64,000 nt of DNA from NCBI RefSeq assembly GCF_004337985.1, contig NC_043743.1, positions 769,366 through 833,365 of the forward strand, read 5' to 3'. This stretch comes from Pyricularia pennisetigena. Lineage: Eukaryota; Ascomycota; Sordariomycetes; Magnaporthales; Pyriculariaceae. The notes under the pieces are model-generated. The model ran no database searches. It saw only the letters and a program-made list of their open reading frames with translations, and was not told the origin of the DNA. The translations under genes and the position numbers were made by a program. Of the stretch, positions 36,129 to 48,479 are shown piece by piece; the stretch's first letter is position 1, and each line of letters begins with the position of its first letter.

Positions 36129-37666
36129 TCATGACCGCTCAGGCGATTGCGCCTTGGACCCGCTCCTCGAGACAGACAGCGCGCTCATCTGGCTTGCCAG
36201 GCTCGCGCCGGTGCCTTTGCGGGTCTCCAGCGCCCTGGACCACCGCTTCTTGTCCTTGATGGGCTGGCCTTGACCGCTGAGGCCCAGAACCTCCATGAGC
36301 TCGGGTATCTCGGCGTGGTCGCGCGTCGTGCGCATGCGGTGCGCCCAAGTTACATGCTTCTCTTCGCCAGGCTCTTCGGCCTCGTCTTCCTGCTGAATCT
36401 GCGCCTCAGGCGGCGCGATGCTGCCGCTGCGGCTCAGGGCGGCCTTGATCTCCTCGTCATTCTTGGGTGGGCTGTGGCCGCCGGCCACCCCAGTTCCTTC
36501 CCCGGCCGCGGCGTCTTCGGACGATATCTTGGCCGCTGCCATGCTGGCCCTGTAGTCCCTGTGCTCGCCGAGGCGCTTCTCAATGTCATCGGCGGGGGTC
36601 ATGACGTTGAAGGGCTCGAAAAGAAATTCGCCGCCGATCTGGCGCTGGTCTCCCGCCTTGGTAGCTTTTCCGCTCGGAATCTGCTTGAGGCCCTGGACGA
36701 CGCTGCTAAAGACGCTGCTGATCATGGACTTGCGCTGGTAGGCCGGACGAGCGCCGAGGGCAAGGGTGCGCACCATACCAAGCTCGTCATACAGGCGCCG
36801 GGTCGGATCCGAGTAGACGGGGAAGCGGCAGCCCGTCTCACTCACGTACATGTCAATCAAGGACGGGTCACCGCAGCCTATCACAGCGATGAAGGTTGGG
36901 ATCGGCAGGTCAAGCAGGGCCTCTGGGGTGATAGAGGCTGAGAGAGTACGGAGGTATTCTTGGCAGTTCTATTTTGGCCGGGCGTTAGCTATGCCTCAAG
37001 ATGTACGGGAGTAGTTGGGGTCAATCCAAGGTAAGCCAGGTATGAAGAGAAGGCCAAAACAGGCTTCCAATCACCACTTACACCACAGAAGAAGTGTCGG
37101 ACAAAGATGACGAGCACCCGCCGGGCAACGTTGCGCCCGCTGTATAGACTCCGGAAGGTGTGAGACTTTCCATGGCGGTCGAGGACGACATAGTTCTCGA
37201 TCTTGCGCAGCGTCGCGGCCGATGGTAGGTCATTATTGCTCTGCACCTCACCGGCAAAGTCACGGGGGTTGACGTCGTCGATACCCTGACCAGCGGTCGT
37301 TGCTGTCTTCGCGGGCGGATGGACATGGGCAGGCTCAGTCGTGAATGCCGACGTCACTATCGGTGCCAGCTGTGGGGGTGGTGTCTTCTGGCTTTCATTG
37401 TCGGCGGTGGATGGTTTTAGTAGTGCCGCCGACTCCTCCGACTTGGGCTCGTTCCCGTCCCCGATTTCCGCCTTGACTGGCTGAGCTGGAGGGGCCGCCA
37501 GCGATTCTGTCGGGTTATTCTGCGGGCCGGTGGCGACTTCAGTGACTCCGTCCGTCCCCTTGTTGTTAGCTTCTGCTGTGGGTTGAACTGTAACGTCTCC
37601 GTTTGCCTTCGTAAGCGTGTCGTCCGCAGCCGCCGCCACAGGCTTCGTGTCGGCAGGCGAAGCCAT
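36129..37666 (-). CDS. PRXL2-type AhpC/TSA thioredoxin-fold protein
   Basis: Two exons on the minus strand: 37666-37082 and 36968-36129; 474 aa. The GGT|GTAAGT donor and TAG|AAC acceptor rebuild the redox motif FFCGNCQEYL (C194 and C197) exactly at the splice junction. The core (about residues 155-320) matches the AhpC/TSA_2 (PRXL2/AAED1) group: VVLDRHGKSHTFRSLY, VLVIFVRHFFCGNC, FIAVIGCGDPSLIDMY and FPVYSDPTRRLYDELGM. Such proteins are putative peroxiredoxin-like antioxidants. Around the core are long disordered extensions: a 150-residue Ala/Pro/Thr-rich N-terminus and a 150-residue charged, Ser-rich C-terminus (DEAEEPGEEKHVTWAHRM...KDKKRWSRALETRKG), common in fungal orthologues. No signal peptide. 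Substrate unknown. Confidence 0.87.
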
Positions 37667-40600
37667 GGCTTGCTTGCTTGCTCGTTCGCTCAGTACTTCG
37701 CGGCACGACCAATCGCGAGATTATGGGTGCGCTCGTCCCGAAAGCGCGAAGGGGATGTGGTTGAGAGCAGAGATGGCACTGCAAGAAGATGTTTATGTTT
37801 ACGCCTAAGCTATCCTGGCGTTGACAGAAGAGAATATACAGGACAGCACCGCAAAAACGAGGCAAGCAAAGCGAGTGGGTAAGTGAGTGAGGGAAGTGAC
37901 TTAACGAGAGTAAAGAGAGCCCAGAAGAATTAAACTAAAACACTGGAGACAATGGAGACCAAATCCACTCTTTGGTGAACTGAAGCTTTAAAAGGGGGGA
38001 AGGCGATGGGGTAGATTGTAACGTTAGGTTGCATGGAGGAACAAGTGGATGGGGAAAGAATTGGAAACCCAATCCGGGCAGCGGTAATTGCAAGCAGGTA
38101 CGAATAAGAGTGAATGTACAGAGTAGTCAGACACAAGTGGTTGAGGTACCAGGTAATAGATAATTGGCCAACCCCCTCACGATTCTGCACGTTGCCCACG
38201 CGCCGTGTTTCGGGGGCCCTGGTTTTGGTAGAGGAAGGGAGGTGGGGCGCTCAGGGACCGGCCTTGTCAACGCACATCGACAAGAGGGAAACGCTTCAGC
38301 TTACCTACCAAGAAGCAAATCAAGGCCTGGACTCTAGAGCAGTACCTACAGGTATTAATTGCGCACTTTGTCAGGTCGACTTGTAGATACAGAGTGAGTA
38401 GGTAGGTACGTATGCATGAACTCATACAAAAGAAACAATTAGACAGGGGTTTTGAAGAATAGGTGCCTACCTTAGCTATCGCTTGAAGTAAAACATCCTC
38501 CCCAAGGAATCGTATACCTCACTTTCGTGTTCCAAACGGTCGGGCAGTCAGCCCTCAAACGAACGAACGAAGGACGTCAAGACGACGGCTGCATCCGCAA
38601 GGTTTCAAAACTTGTCAGGTATGAGATGAGGTCATGGGCTGGCGCGCGCGACCGGGGTCTGCGTGGGTGGAGCTGCGCGCCAAAGGTGAGTGACAAAGAC
38701 TAGAACGTGGCGCCGTGCATGCAGATCGTTGGTGCACAACCCTACCTAAATAGCGTCCAGCTTTACTGTAAGACCAATCTCGTGTTCATGCCAGGCCCAG
38801 ACTTGAGTTCTTCCGCCATATGCAGACGCAAGAGAGTGTCAGGCTGCGTCTGCATGTATCAATTTGAAGGATGCACATTCGATCGTCGCATGATTGTTTG
38901 GCTTGGATACACAATTTCTTGCAATTGGATCTCGAAAATCTGGCCGTTTTCTGAAGCTAAAGTAGCATCAAAAGGACACAACAAACGTCTGTATCAGCTC
39001 AATATATTCCCTAGGAAGAAGGAATTCTGCCAAAGAGCATCGTCACCACCAAAGTGTTCTCGGCGGTATCGAATCCGAAATCTTTCAAAAGCGTTATTGT
39101 TTCGAAGCCAGCATGGCATTGCTTTGGATGAAAAACTATCGTTACAGAAACATTCGACTGTGTGGGTTTGAAGCTGCCTCCCCTGAGCTGAATATGATAT
39201 ATGGTGTTGCCGCAAAATATTTTGGCACTTGAGAGCACTGAGAGATATAATTATCGCACATCTCTGATATTTGCTCTTCATCGCATAAGATTTCGACTAC
39301 ATCGCTGTGCTGCTCCCATTCACTCTTTCGCTTTTCTTGTCTCCGCGTGATTCCCTACGACCTACGTCCCTTCCATAAAAGACATCTCAAGAACTTTACT
39401 CATCCGAGCTCCAGGATCTTGAGACTTAGACAGGGGTTGGTCGACTGATTATAGACACATGTTGGGAACCAGGGCAGCTCGATGTCCAGGAAGGGTCCCC
39501 GGGCATGCCTTCATAGTCAGGAACAGAACATCCACGGCGGATGAATTAAAGTTAAACAACGTGGACCGTAGATCCCGAGACGAGACTAGCAATGAAAAGC
39601 TTTCGAGACTGGGGGGGAAACCTTCGCGAAAACTTTCTGGCAAGGTGCTCTGTCAAATGCGTGTCTATATCTGATCAAGGGCCAACCAAGGATATGGTTG
39701 ACATAGCAATTGCCGACAATCGACCTGCTATATTACGAGGTTTGATTGGTGAAAACCCCGCAAGCAAATTACCATTTGCTCAAGCATCTCGCATTGTGCA
39801 TACCGACAAGCTGTGGACAAGAGCAGTGCCACGGAGGAATTTTGAAGGTGTTCAGAAAGGGCTGGCTTTGTCTTTTGCGTGATGTATGATGTTGTCAGAC
39901 AGAATGCATATTCCAAGCGAGGCTGCCGCCCGACAACTCTGAACAGTCTTGACTTGGTGATATTTGTAAGCGTCCGTCTCAATACAGTTTGAGGGACCAC
40001 TGAGGTTTTGCTAAATCTCCCAACAGCTCGGTCGGATGTAGTGATCGTCTCGCCGCTCGCCGCTCGCTGCCGTGGCGATGCGTGAGCCGAGTTGATCAAA
40101 TAGGCTCTATTTCAAGCATCATTTCTGCTGGTTGCCGCAGAATCTTCGACGCTCCAAGAACTGCATATTTACAGCTCCGCTCTGTAGCACATAGTCCCGG
40201 ATCTCAGTCGGCGGTGATATCGCACTGGAAAGCTGGAAGAGCCAGAAGCGTGCAAGCCATTTCCGCATCATCCTCGAATATAATTCCTGTATGGCGGTTT
40301 TGGCCGCCAATTAGAGAAACATTATTATTATATAATAGTTATATTAGAATTCTATTTGGATTTATTAATAACTGGGCGAATTGTTCAATTTTTAATAAAT
40401 TATATATTAAATTAAATATATCGATAAAATATTTATCGTAAACGATAACTACATGCACTTTTAACACCGTTAAATTGGCAAAATATATACATATATATTT
40501 ATAATATAATATAATATCATATTTATATCATTTACCATTATTTATGGTTATACATCAAATATAGTAAAATGTATTGAAAGATCAAAAAAAATATTGAATA

Positions 40601-40676
40601 TTTAAGCATTAATAACAATAAAATAATTACAATAACGGCTTTTATACAAAAATAAATCATTAAATTCCAAATACTG
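37667..40676. other. intergenic region up to the retrotransposon
   Basis: About 3 kb with no supported gene. Frames at 38707-39171 and 39459-39882 are open for 70-155 codons but show no domain, start context or intron logic. From about 40310 to 40676 composition shifts abruptly to strongly AT-rich, just before the retroelement's target site. Confidence 0.5.
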
Positions 40677-40681
40677 TAATG
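40677..40681. repeat. target site duplication of element A, left (TAATG)
   Basis: The 5 bases TAATG directly before the first LTR are repeated exactly after the last LTR (56139-56143). This shows that the whole 40682-56138 block is one insertion, later interrupted. Confidence 0.93.
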
Positions 40682-40869
40682 TGTTATGGATTCGTGCCTA
40701 AGGCACGTATCACGTAATAAGATACAAAAGCGGGTCAGGGACAATATATAAAGGGAAGGACATTACCACGACCCGGAAATACACCTTTTCCTCCCTTTTT
40801 CCCCAACGTTAATAATAATACCAACAAAAATATTTAACGGTTTTAAGGCCGTTAATTTACCCTATAATA
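40682..40869 (+). repeat. 5' LTR of element A (188 bp)
   Basis: Begins TGTTAT and ends ATAATA (ATAACA with one C-to-T change). It contains a TATATAAAG box (about 40745-40753). About 60 bases downstream is the AACGTTAATAA segment (40805-40815), likely the start of the transcript. It also has a CGTGCCT/AGGCACG inverted repeat (40693-40707) and, near the 3' end, an imperfect palindrome AACGG...CCGTT. Same length as the other three LTRs. Confidence 0.93.
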
Positions 40870-40870
40870 T

Positions 40871-40881
40871 TTACTAACGTT
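40871..40881 (+). other. candidate self-priming site of element A
   Basis: TTACTAACGTT, two bases after the LTR end, is the reverse complement of 40805-40815 in the LTR at 10 of 11 positions. The mismatch is a G/A difference of the RIP type. In Tf1/sushi-type elements an 11-nt mRNA 5' end folds back onto such a site to prime reverse transcription. Function is inferred. Confidence 0.55.
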
Positions 40882-40979
40882 CAAATTTAAATACGATAAT
40901 AATTAACCCAAAACCAGGCCCGGGAAGGGAAATTTACAACCTTTACCAAAACCTGGTCGCGAATATCGCGATATTAAAA

Positions 40980-43900
40980 AAACGTATCGCTTAAATGCGA
41001 TTATATTTTTTAAACGTAAACGCGATCGCGCAAAAATAACGCCCTAAAAGGAAATTTTTACGCGACCCCCTATTATATAACGGCGCGCCAATTGCGTTTA
41101 CAATTTGGAAATAAATTATTTCGTATAAATTAATACGCGACGCGGAATTTGTCGGGAATTAGCGCGATTAATTCGAATATATATAATTTGATTTTACTAT
41201 AATAATATAAAATATCGTCCGTTTTTTTTACGAAATAAAGGGTACGGGAAAAAGGTATAATTACAAAAATTTTATTAAATATTTGGGACGTATATACGAC
41301 GATTTTTATAAAAAGGCCCAAACCTTCGTCGAATTAAAAATATTCCGAATACGATACGGCGAATCGTTCGCACATTTTTTTACCAAATTTAAACGTTTTT
41401 TTATTGCGGCCGGGGGTTTTAAATAATTAAACGAAATACGGGCCAATTATTTGCGTTTCCGGGTCGTTAACCGGATAAAAAAAGTATCGGTAAAAAAATA
41501 TTATTTCCAATTTTTACCACGGATTTATCGCCATATACCGTTATATCGTCCAAAATTTGGAAATTATTAATTTGGATAAACGTTTCGGTTAAAAACGGAA
41601 CGCCTTTTTTCCAAATTCTTTATAAATAAATTTAAAAAATATAATAATAACGGGCGTATTAATAATAAAAATTGGCCGAAACCGTTATAACGTTGGTAAA
41701 AAACGAAAAGGGCGTCGATTGGATGGAAATAAAGGGAAAAATAGGGTTTTATAAATATCCGTTTAAAAATTCCAACGACGCCGTAAAATAAAAATTTATT
41801 TCCGTTGCGGGTCCGCCTCCTATTACGCCCAAAATTACCAATTTGTACCGGTTATACGTTTAATGGTAAACGATCCCGAAAAAGGAAAAAATTAACCTTA
41901 AATTACAATTTTAACCCAATAAAAACCGACGCGACGGACCCGGACCACCTTATAATACGTTAATAAATATAAATCGGAAAAAACAGTTAAAAAAATATAA
42001 ATTATAATAAATAGTCGACCATTTTTTATCCCGGTTTTAATTAATTTAACGAAATTTATTATTATATAAATAAATTTAAAATGCGAATATTACGCGGTTA
42101 TAAGCAAAAATTATACCGAAAAATTGGGAATAATAAAAGTTTTTTTATTATAAATCCGCCGGTTGGGCACGGTAACGGGACGAATACGAACTAATATACG
42201 GGAAATGGGTAATTGCGACGTAAATATCGACGGTTAATCCGCGCCGATATCCTTTTATATAATTCCGGGATTAACGTAAAATTTATTTTTGGGATTTTTT
42301 TGGATAACCCACCGGAAAATGGTATTTAATTTAAACCAAAAAAAATTAAAAATAAAATCCGTTAAAGGGTTATTCGTGCAGGAATTGTCCTTAAGTCCGA
42401 AAAACAGGAAATTTACGGTGGTTATAGGTAACGTATTCCTAACCGCGGCCCGAAAAATAAAAAAAAATACGAACGAATAAATAAAATTCGTTTTTATTTT
42501 ATTACGAAATATAACCTAGGTCCTAACCCTGACGGCGGTAAATAAAAACGACGCAAAACCCCCGGCGACGTTACCCGCAAAATTAAAAGGTTTCGAAAAC
42601 CTATTTAACGACGGTAAAATTTCGGTTTTACCCCCGTATAAAAGCGAATTGGATTATTATATCCGGATTTAAAAGGATAATAACGGTAAATCCCCGCCGT
42701 TATTATAAGGCCGGTTATATTATATAACGCGCGATTAATTACTGGAATTACGGCGATAAATAATCGATATAATGGACAAAAAATGGATCCGAGCAAACGC
42801 GTCGTTAACCGTAACCCCGGTCCTAATAATCCGGAAAATTTTTGGAAAATGGCGTTTATACGTCGATTATAAAATATTAAACGCTATTATAATATAGGAC
42901 CGGTATTTTTTACCATTAATTAAAAAAATATTCCGTTTTTTATCCGGAGTAAAATGGTTTATTAAAATAAACGTACGCGCAATTTTCCATAAATTACGCG
43001 TGGCCGAAAAAGATAAATATTTTATAATTTTTTACATAAAATTCGGGTTATTCGAATGGTTAATATACCCAATCGGATTAACGGGCGTTCCGGCCACGTT
43101 CCAGCGATATATTAACGGCGTTTTCGGGAATATATTAAACGATTATATTCTAATATATTTGGACGATATTTTAATTTATACGTCCGGTTTTAAAACGGAT
43201 TATTGGCGGAAAATTACCCATATTTTGGGAAAATTAAAAAAAGCGGGTTTAAATTTGGATTTCGATAAAAACGCGTTCGCAATTATTTCCGTTAAATACT
43301 TGGGGTTTATTATATACGCTAATATAAACGTAAAAACCGATCCGGAAAAATTACGCGCGATCCGGGAATGGGAAACCCCGACGAAATTACGAAAATTACG
43401 CGGTTTTTTAAAATTCGCAAATTTTTACCGGGATTTTATAAACGGGTATTCGGGTTTAACGGCGTTTTTATTTCGATTTATTAAAAAAGGAATACCGTTT
43501 AAATGGACGCCGGAGGAGGACGTTATTTTTAAAATATTTAAATAAATATTTTTACAAACGTTAATATTAACCCAATGGAGCGACGAAACGGAAACGAAAA
43601 TAAAAACGGATTATTCCGGCGCAATTATCGAAGGGGTATTGGTATAAAAAAGGAAAAACGGGTTATAAAAACCGGTAATATTTTATTCCGTTAAATTAAC
43701 GACGGCCCAACGCAATTATATTATTTACAATAAAGAATTATTCGCGGTTATTTATTATTTGTAAATATAGGAAATGGAATTACGTAATATCCGTTTTTTT
43801 TTACTATTTTTACGGATTATAAAACGTTCGAATATTTTACGAAACCGAAAATGGTATTGGAACGGTAAATACGGTGGGCCGAAATTTTATCCAAATTTAA

Positions 43901-45600
43901 TTACGTTTTAAAATACCGATTAAGGAAATACGCGATAATCCCCGACGTGTTATCGAAACGGGAATAGGATAAAATTAGCGAGGAAAAAAAAACGATAATA
44001 TTACGTCCAATATTTAATATAACCATAATCGGTATTTTTTAAATATTATTATAAAATATACTACCGGCGGTCCCGGAAAAAACATTTATTTTCCAGCAAT
44101 TTTATATAATAAAATTTTAGAACGAAATAATGGAAAAAAACCCGGTATACGCCCATAAACGTAACGCGGTTTAACAAAATATAAAACGATTTTTACCTGA
44201 AACCGAAACGATAATATAAATAACGGATTATTTAATAAACGTTTCCGGTACGTTATTATATAAAAATCGTTTTTAATTACCTAATTGGGAACTTTTAACT
44301 ACGGTAATTTTGCAACGAACCCACGAATCCCCAATAATTAATTATTGCGGTAAAAATAACATATTTACAATCCTGGTTCGAAATTATTATTGGGACGGGA
44401 TGGCCGAATATATCCGACAATTCGTACGTAATTGCAATATATACCGCAGGATAAAACCATCGAAACGACGCAAATAAAAATTATTATAATTTTTACCAAT
44501 ACCGGACAGGTTTTGGAAATAAATTTCCATCGATTTTATAACGGATTTTTTAGGTAATAATACGGACGCGCCGCGTTATATAATAATTATAAATAATAAA
44601 TTTTCCAAGTATATCCAATTAAAAACGATGGATTCGATAAAAACCGAAATTTGCGCCGCAAAATTCGTTTCCACCTGGTAGCGGTTTAAAGGTTTTTTTA
44701 ACGCGATTATATTGGACCGGGGGTTGGATTGGGTAGGGGGTTTTTAATCGGAATTATACCAATAAATAGGAATTTTATAATTATTATCGACGTTTTACCA
44801 TTTAAAAACGGACGGGGGTACGGAACGGATTAATTAGGAAATATAATATTATTTAAAAATTTTGGTGGTATTCGACCAAATAAATTAACCCGGATATTTA
44901 CCCGCCGTTTAATTAACGTTAAATAATAGGAATTCGTTAATTACGGAAATTAATTTTAATAAATTATTATTAAAATACGAAATAAACGCGGTCCCGGTAA
45001 TATAGGCAAACGGACGACCGGGTTCCACGTTTAAAAATCGCGCGAATTTGTTTTTATAATATTTTAAAAACGGTATAAACGTGGCCCACGCCGTTATAAT
45101 TTATATATAATAACGCCAAAAAAAACGCGAATAAAATACGGAAACCGGCGGACCGTTTTAAAATAAAAAATAAAGTTTTTTTTAATTTACGGAACGTTAA
45201 AACTGATCGCCCGAATAAAAAATTTAATTTCGTAGCGAATAAATATACGGTTGTAACGATTTTTATATTATTAATAATTACATTAAACGTCCCGAAAAAA
45301 ATCCACCCCATTTTTTACGTAAAATTAATCGAAAAAACCGCGGACGACTTATTACCGTCCCAAATTCGTACCGATATTAAACCCGGCCCGTTATTAATCC
45401 TATCCGATTTAAATAACGAAACCGCGGAAAAATGGGTAATGGAGGAAATTTTGGCCGCGAAAAACGTAATAAAAAAAAACGCAAACGTAAAATTTTGGTA
45501 AAATGGAAAAAATACGACGAATTTACGTGGGAGGATTTGGTAACGGTGGAAAATATACGGGTATTAAACGAATTCGAAATAAAATAGGGGCCGGCCCAAA
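40980..45600 (+). pseudogene. element A gag-pol remnant
   Basis: Degenerate coding region in retroelement order. A gag-like stretch (about 41100-41850; FVELKIFRIRYGESFAHFF is visible between stops) is followed by a protease region not clearly resolved. Reverse transcriptase lies at about 42630-43545, of which 43000-43545 is still open. Its blocks are YPIGLTGVPATFQRYINGVF, IYLDDILIYTSG, SVKYLGFIIYAN and [20 protein letters not shown]. RNase H is at about 43560-43980 (WSDETETKIKTDYSGA, TTAQRNYIIYNKELFAVIYY), the integrase remnant at 44280-45100 and the chromodomain at about 45310-45590. In the chromodomain a one-base deletion relative to copy B, after a run of A, shifts the frame. Stop codons arise mostly where TAA/TAG replace Gln or Trp codons, which fits RIP. 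Confidence 0.88.
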
Positions 45601-45801
45601 TAAATAATGGCCCAATATCGAAACGACGGTAATAATTAAATATTTAACCGAATTAAAGATTTGTTACAATTAATTAAAAAATGACAATTCCCCGGGAAAA
45701 AAGCGACGCAGTAAATCCAGAATAAATATTAATTTAATTAAACGTACGGTAAAAAAAACAAATAAAATTAAACCTTTTACCGGGACGAAATATAATAAAA
45801 A

Positions 45802-45806
45802 TAAAC
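45802..45806. repeat. target site duplication of element B, left (TAAAC)
   Basis: TAAAC precedes the left LTR of element B and is repeated exactly at 53596-53600. Removing B and one copy rejoins element A's sequence without a break. Confidence 0.93.
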
Positions 45807-45994
45807 TATTATAGGGTAAGCCAACGGCCTTGAGACCGTTAAATATCCTTATTGGTATTATTATTAACGCTAGGGGAAAAGGGAGGAAAAGGTGCATATC
45901 CGGGTCGTGGTAATATCCTTCCCCTTATATATTATCCCTAACCCGCTTTTATATTTTATTACGTAATATATACTTTAAACACGAATTTATAATA
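45807..45994 (-). repeat. 3' LTR of element B (188 bp)
   Basis: Reads on the minus strand as a TGTTAT-type start to ATAACA-type end, with both termini altered by transitions (TATTAT, TTATAATA on the plus strand). It shares the TATATAAAGG-like block and the AGCGTTAATAA segment with the other LTRs. Confidence 0.92.
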
Positions 45995-48475
45995 TAACCC
46001 GTATTCGCCCGTCCTTTATCGGGTATAATCCCTATTTGGAGGTATAAAAGCAATCCAGCGGGCGCGTATCCTAATATAATTTACCCGTCCATTATTCCGG
46101 GCGGTATAGGCCCGTAATTGGGTTTTACCCTTTTATTTTCGGCCGCGGTTATGTCGCGGGCTTTTTATCCCCGGATCCGTTTACGGGCGGTTATTATAAT
46201 TCGCCTTTTCCTAATTTTAATTAATATAAATCCGTAGTCGAATTTTATTTTCCCGTTTTTGGCTACGGTTATATCGTGGCGTTTTTATCGTATTTACCGT
46301 TTGCGGGTAATTATCGCGGTTTATTTTCCTTTTACTTTGGGCGGTATAGGGTTATAATCGGGTTTTACCCTCCTGTTTTTGGTTGCGGAAATATTGCGGT
46401 TTTTTTATCGTATTTGCCGTTTACGGGTATTTATCGCGGTTTACCTTTTTTTATTTTGGGCGGTATAAGGCCGTGGTCGGGTTTTACCCTCCTGCTTTTA
46501 ATTACGGTAATGTCGCGGTTTTTTTATCGTACCTGCCGTTTACGGGTATTTATCGCGGTTTACCTTTTTTTTATTTTGGGCGGTGTAGGACCGTAATCGG
46601 GTTTTACCCTCCTATTTTTAATTGCGGTAATATTGCGGTTTTTTTATCGTATTTACCGTTTGCGGGTGTTTATCGCGGTTTACCTTCCTTTTACTTTGGG
46701 CGGTATAGGTTCGTTTATTTATTGGCACAATTCCTTTCCCGTAATAATTGCGGTTTTTGTTTTTCGCATTTTTCCCCGCGTTATCGTCCTGGTCCCTTTT
46801 ATTTTCCAACTTTTCCTCCATTTGAATTTTTTTCGTTTTTATTCCTTTTTTTTTTATTATTTTATCGATTTTTCCCGTTTTCCCCTCGTTTTATTTTTTA
46901 TTTATATTACCTTTATTTCGGCCGTCCTTATTTCCTATTCGTTCTTATTTATTATTCGTATCGTTATTTATCGTTACCGCGTCGTTATTATATCCCGGGT
47001 TTTTATATTTCCTTAATCGCGTCCCAAATAGCGTTTAAATAAGCTAATGCCGGTGGTGGAGGTGGCCGGCCTCCCTACCGTAATGGTTAATTATTTTCGT
47101 TATATAATAATAACGGCCGCCTATTTGTAAATTATATCGATTAAATACCGATTGGGTGGTATCGCTAATTTATATTCGCAACGTTTTCGTCGCGCTATCG
47201 GTACCGCGGAATTCCAGGGTAATTTAAATAACGACGAATATACCGCCCCGGAAAATGTATTTATTTTTTATATTTTTTATATAAAAACGTTTAAAACCAA
47301 CGGGGTTTGGGAATATGGCCCTGCCCCCGACGGTATTAATTACCAGCGATACCGCGATATTAAAAAATCGCATTATTATTATAATGAGGCCATTTACGTT
47401 TTTAATCCTGTTTTCCGCCGCCGTTTGCGGGAATTAAAAATTATAATTTATAATAGTTATTATATCGTCCAACCTTTAATTAAAAATACCGTCGTAAATA
47501 GTAAAAAAATCCCTGGTAAAAATGCCGTACTATTTCGAAATTCTTTTACCGCGTATACTAATTGGGTCCGCGTTTATTAGGACGTATAAAATAAAATGGC
47601 GAATTCCGGGGCCGTAACGATTTTTACTAAAACTATTATCCTTACCGTTATATTTAATACCTTTTTTCGCAGCGGCGGTAATTATAACCGTTAATTGGTA
47701 TAAATTTTCGCACGCGGTTTCACTTATTTGGAAATACGTTTAATTTTTTTAATATTTAATTGTTTCAATAACGTTATTAATTTTTAAAAACTTTTTAGGA
47801 ACGTAATACGTCGCGTTATAAAAAAAATTTGCAGGAAACGCGCCGAAATAATAACGTTTTCGCTACTTTAATTACCGTTTTAACCCTTTCCTTTACCGTT
47901 CCCGTACGTTAATTCCGCCCCGCGTATTCCCCACGCCTTTTCGCCTTTATTATTACCACGCCCCGCCGACGTTTCGAAATTCCTTTTTCGCGTTACCCCG
48001 TCGCGTTTCGTTTTATTCGTACCCCGATTCGGTATATATCTGGTTTTTTGCGTTCCCGTACCCTTATTTCGTCGCGTTTTCGTATTTTTGGTCGTAATGT
48101 GGGCAAAAACCCGTTTTTTAAAAGGTTCCGTTATAAGCTTTTTTTAATCGAAAATGCTACCCGACGTTATACCGCCCTATTGCGGGAGGTTAACCAATTC
48201 GCCGAATAATAGGAATTCCCGGTTTTTAAAAATAACGCGGAAAATAATAGGATAAAAAAGGAGGACGTCGAAAAAAAGGAAAAAAATAAGGAAAAAGGAA
48301 ACCTGGATAGCGAATTGGAAACGTATAATTTAATTTTTAATTAATATTTTATCGCCGCGTAAAATTATCGTTTCGTTTTATATACGTTAATTTAATTCGA
48401 GGGTTAGGTGGGTGGGATGCGGCCACGTCGCCCTAAAAATAAGCGCGGGTTATATAATCGTTGGTTTATTTTCGT
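45995..48475 (+). pseudogene. accessory antisense region of element B
   Basis: About 2.5 kb lying between pol and the 3' LTR in element sense, with its protein-like frames on the opposite strand to gag-pol. It starts about 50 bases inside with a TATAAAAG box (46043-46050). A 40-residue repeat region follows (GRYR, GFYPPxF, YLPFTGIYRGLP recurring), then a Phe/Tyr-rich stretch. Next is a segment open at 47152-47580 (YTAPENVFIFYIFYIKTF, FRRRLRELK) and a basic Arg/Pro-rich stretch. Not recognised as any known family; the residues are skewed toward F/Y/I by RIP. Element A carries the same region at 53601-55950, so it is part of the element and not host DNA. Confidence 0.7.
46103..46820. repeat. 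120-bp tandem repeats, six units (element B)
   Basis: The landmark GCGGTATA recurs at 46103, about 46222 (decayed), 46341, 46460, 46580 and 46700, that is every 119-120 bases. Each unit encodes 40 residues on the plus strand. Two 119-base intervals break the frame. Element A has five units. Confidence 0.85.
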
Positions 48476-48479
48476 TGCA

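Noticed and set aside
39459..39882. Overlapping frames (71 and 96 codons) that could be a small spliced gene
   Set aside because: No convincing donor/acceptor pair joins them and no family features are visible.
46276..47042. Phe/Tyr-rich frames read as a multi-pass membrane protein
   Set aside because: The hydrophobic bias is a by-product of C-to-T and G-to-A mutation in the repeat array; frames shift between units.
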